7,831 nt of DNA from an uncultured Sphingopyxis sp. (GTDB lineage: Bacteria > Pseudomonadota > Alphaproteobacteria > Sphingomonadales > Sphingomonadaceae), in assembly GCA_937957805.1 (NCBI GenBank), contig CALFXW010000161.1, positions 1 to 7,831 on the forward strand. Direction: 5' to 3'. Position 1 is the stretch's first letter. Every line of letters begins with the position of its first letter. A program made the position numbers and the translations under genes. Below are positions 6,373-7,831 of this stretch, piece by piece. The notes under the pieces were generated by a model. The model was given only the letters and a program-made list of their open reading frames with translations, was not told the DNA's origin and ran no database searches.

Positions 6373-6780
6373 ATGTTTGATGTTGCGCCGACGGAATTAT
6401 TGCTGTTGGCGATGGTCGCTTTGGTGGTCATCGGCCCCAAGGATTTGCCCAAAGCATTGCGCTTCGTTGGTAAATGGGTCGGCCGTGCGCGCGGTATGGC
6501 GCGCCATTTCCGCACCGGCATCGACACAATGATGCGCGAAGCGGAATTGGAGGATATGGAGAAAAAATGGCGCGCGCATAATGAAGAAATCATGCGCAGC
6601 TTTCCCGATTTGAACGCGCCCGTCCTGCCGCCCAATGCGCTGGGGCCGGGGGGCGAACCCGCCGCGATGCTGCCGCTCGACGGCGCGGCGAATGCTGGCG
6701 CAGTTGGCGCATCCGGCGATGTTGCGGGGCCGCCCATGCCATCTGCTGCACCGGCACCCATCGTGCCGGAAAAACCATGA
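6373..6780 (+). CDS. tatB: Sec-independent translocase subunit TatB
   Basis: TatB forms the substrate receptor complex with TatC in the inner membrane. The 135-residue protein begins MFDVAPTELLLLAMVALVVI: a transmembrane helix (about 6-20) with the conserved polar Glu8. The hinge is GPKDLP (21-26), the usual TatB form. A long charged amphipathic helix (about 27-75, including RAHNEEIMRSF) follows. The last 55 residues or so are Ala/Pro/Gly-rich and probably disordered. The gene lies 27 bases after tatA with a weak GGGA before the ATG, and its stop overlaps the tatC start in ATGA. Position between tatA and tatC and the hinge sequence make the assignment firm. Confidence 0.95.
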   Translation: MFDVAPTELLLLAMVALVVIGPKDLPKALRFVGKWVGRARGMARHFRTGIDTMMREAELEDMEKKWRAHNEEIMRSFPDLNAPVLPPNALGPGGEPAAMLPLDGAANAGAVGASGDVAGPPMPSAAPAPIVPEKP

Positions 6781-7586
6781 GCGTGACCGAACAGGTCGGC
6801 GTTGATGCCGCGACGAAAGAATCAGCCAAAGCCGCTGATGCGGCGGCGATAGAGGCGACGCGCGCGCCCTTGCTCGACCATCTCATCGAACTGCGCCGTC
6901 GTTTGCTATGGGCGATGGCGGCATTGTTGATTGCCTTTTTCGTCGGGCTCTATTTTGCCGATCAGATTTTCGCGGTGTTGGTGAAACCTCTGCTGCGCGC
7001 GGGGCAGAGCAGGGTGATTTACACCCAGATGTTCGAAGCCTTTTTCGTCCAGATGAAGGTGGCATTATTCGCCGCTGTCATGATCGCCTTTCCGGTCATC
7101 GCCACCCAAATATGGCGGTTTGTTGCGCCCGGGCTATATGGGAAGGAGAAACAGGCCTTTCTGCCATTCCTCATCGCATCGCCGGTGCTGTTCATCCTTG
7201 GTGCCAGCCTGTCCTATTTCTTTGCTATCCCGATTGCGCTTAAATTTCTGTTGGGTTTTCAGGGGGATGTTGGCGGAGTCGCGCGCGAAGCCTTGCCAGC
7301 CGTGGGCAGTTACCTCGACTTTGTGATGCAGTTTATCCTTGCCTTTGGCATCGCCTTTCAGATGCCGATCCTCCTCATGCTGCTCGAACGCAGCGGTATC
7401 GTCACCTATGAACAGTTAAAGGGCGCGCGCCGGTATATGATTGTCGCAGCCTTTGCCATCGGCGCGGTTTTCACGCCCCCCGACGCGGTCAGCCAGTTGC
7501 TGCTCGCCATTCCGCTCTGCCTGTTGTTCGAAGGCTCGCTGGTGGCGATCTGGCTGACGCGGCGGCGGAATAAAAAGACGGTTTAG
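6777..7586 (+). CDS. tatC: Sec-independent translocase subunit TatC
   Basis: TatC is the multi-spanning core of the Tat receptor and recognises the twin-arginine motif of signal peptides. At 269 residues it is slightly longer than E. coli TatC, because about 30 mostly polar residues precede the conserved cytoplasmic segment. LLDHLIELRRRL (32-43) contains the signal-peptide-contacting Glu38. Six transmembrane segments are apparent, at about 44-64, 87-112, 130-150, 182-203, 218-231 and 238-259. The first cytoplasmic loop has FVAPGLYGKEK (115-125) with the conserved Glu124. FQMP (194-197) and FTPPD (232-236) are also typical. The C-terminus is basic (RRRNKK). The start is fixed by the ATGA overlap with tatB. 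The TAG stop at 7584-7586 overlaps the end of the convergent receptor gene. Confidence 0.97.
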   Translation: MSVTEQVGVDAATKESAKAADAAAIEATRAPLLDHLIELRRRLLWAMAALLIAFFVGLYFADQIFAVLVKPLLRAGQSRVIYTQMFEAFFVQMKVALFAAVMIAFPVIATQIWRFVAPGLYGKEKQAFLPFLIASPVLFILGASLSYFFAIPIALKFLLGFQGDVGGVAREALPAVGSYLDFVMQFILAFGIAFQMPILLMLLERSGIVTYEQLKGARRYMIVAAFAIGAVFTPPDAVSQLLLAIPLCLLFEGSLVAIWLTRRRNKKTV

Positions 7587-7831
7587 ATCGACAATCGCGC
7601 CGTCAGGCGGATGTCGCGCCCGCTGAGCGGCACATAATCCTTGGTCAGACTGGTGTGGCGGCGGGCATCGACGTCAAAAATATTGTCGGCGGAGAGAATA
7701 AGGGTGAGCGCGCGATTGCCCGCCAATGGTTTCCATTGCGCTGACAAATTGACCAGAAATTGGCCGTCGTTCGGCGTTTCATTGGCGGCGAGCCGGTGCT
7801 GCGCGGCTGTCCATTCGCCTTCGCCCCTGAT
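7583..7831 (-). CDS. TonB-dependent receptor, C-terminal end (cut by window edge)
   Basis: Reading leftward from the window edge, 82 codons end at TAA (7585-7583). The peptide resembles the last strands of an outer-membrane TonB-dependent receptor barrel. FLVNLSAQWKP is an amphipathic strand, LTLILSADNIFDVDARRHTS carries the hallmark DNIFD turn, and the end is YVPLSGRDIRLTARLSI. Such receptors take up iron chelates, cobalamin or sugars across the outer membrane with TonB energy; the substrate cannot be told from this fragment. Unusually for an outer-membrane barrel, the last residue is Ile rather than Phe or Trp. The stop shares bases with the tatC stop on the other strand, and I see no terminator between the two genes. 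This frame uses no start within the window, so the upstream part must lie beyond 7831. Confidence 0.85.
   Translation of the reverse strand: MRGEGEWTAAQHRLAANETPNDGQFLVNLSAQWKPLAGNRALTLILSADNIFDVDARRHTSLTKDYVPLSGRDIRLTARLSI

Noticed and set aside
6060..6761. Minus-strand open frame of 233 codons opposite tatA and tatB
   Set aside because: It overlaps two well-supported genes and is Ser/Ala-rich with no family features; an antisense shadow.
1..7831. Mobile element, prophage, CRISPR array, defence system or toxin-antitoxin pair
   Set aside because: I found no transposase, integrase, regular repeat array, tRNA or small paired genes. Every gene but one matches a known housekeeping or envelope family and the packing is operon-like.

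Overview
This window reads as ordinary chromosomal core sequence from an alphaproteobacterium, most likely of the order Sphingomonadales. The evidence is its high GC content, the protein signatures, and the order argS, SPOR-domain gene, nagZ, scpA, scpB, tatA, tatB, tatC, which from memory is typical of sphingomonads. I cannot name the genus. I see no mobile element, CRISPR array, tRNA, rRNA or clearly horizontally acquired segment.

Layout. Bases 1-258 (minus strand) hold the first 86 codons of ispH, cut by the left edge. A 114-base divergent spacer (259-372) separates it from a long plus-strand run: an unrecognised lipoprotein gene (373-1038), argS (1081-2823), a membrane-anchored SPOR protein (2866-3630), nagZ (about 3612-4685), scpA (4685-5455), scpB (5452-6039), tatA (6112-6345), tatB (6373-6780) and tatC (6777-7586). 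From the SPOR gene to scpB the genes overlap at each junction, and tatB/tatC also overlap by four bases, so translational coupling is likely. At the right edge, 7583-7831 (minus strand) holds the last 82 codons of a TonB-dependent receptor. It converges on tatC and shares four bases with it.

How the genes fit together. ArgRS charges tRNA-Arg. The SPOR protein probably binds denuded glycan strands at the septum, and NagZ recycles peptidoglycan fragments in the cytoplasm. ScpA and ScpB are the kleisin and accessory subunits of the Smc condensin. TatABC exports folded proteins. The cluster thus places cell-wall turnover, chromosome segregation and folded-protein export in one probable transcription unit. 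No step-by-step pathway links them; the shared theme is growth and division.

No undescribed system is evident. The points most worth a second look are the missing ATG start of nagZ and its altered PGHG motif, the unrecognised lipoprotein upstream of argS, the strong hairpin in front of argS, the tail-to-tail overlap of tatC with the receptor gene, and the receptor's non-aromatic C-terminus.
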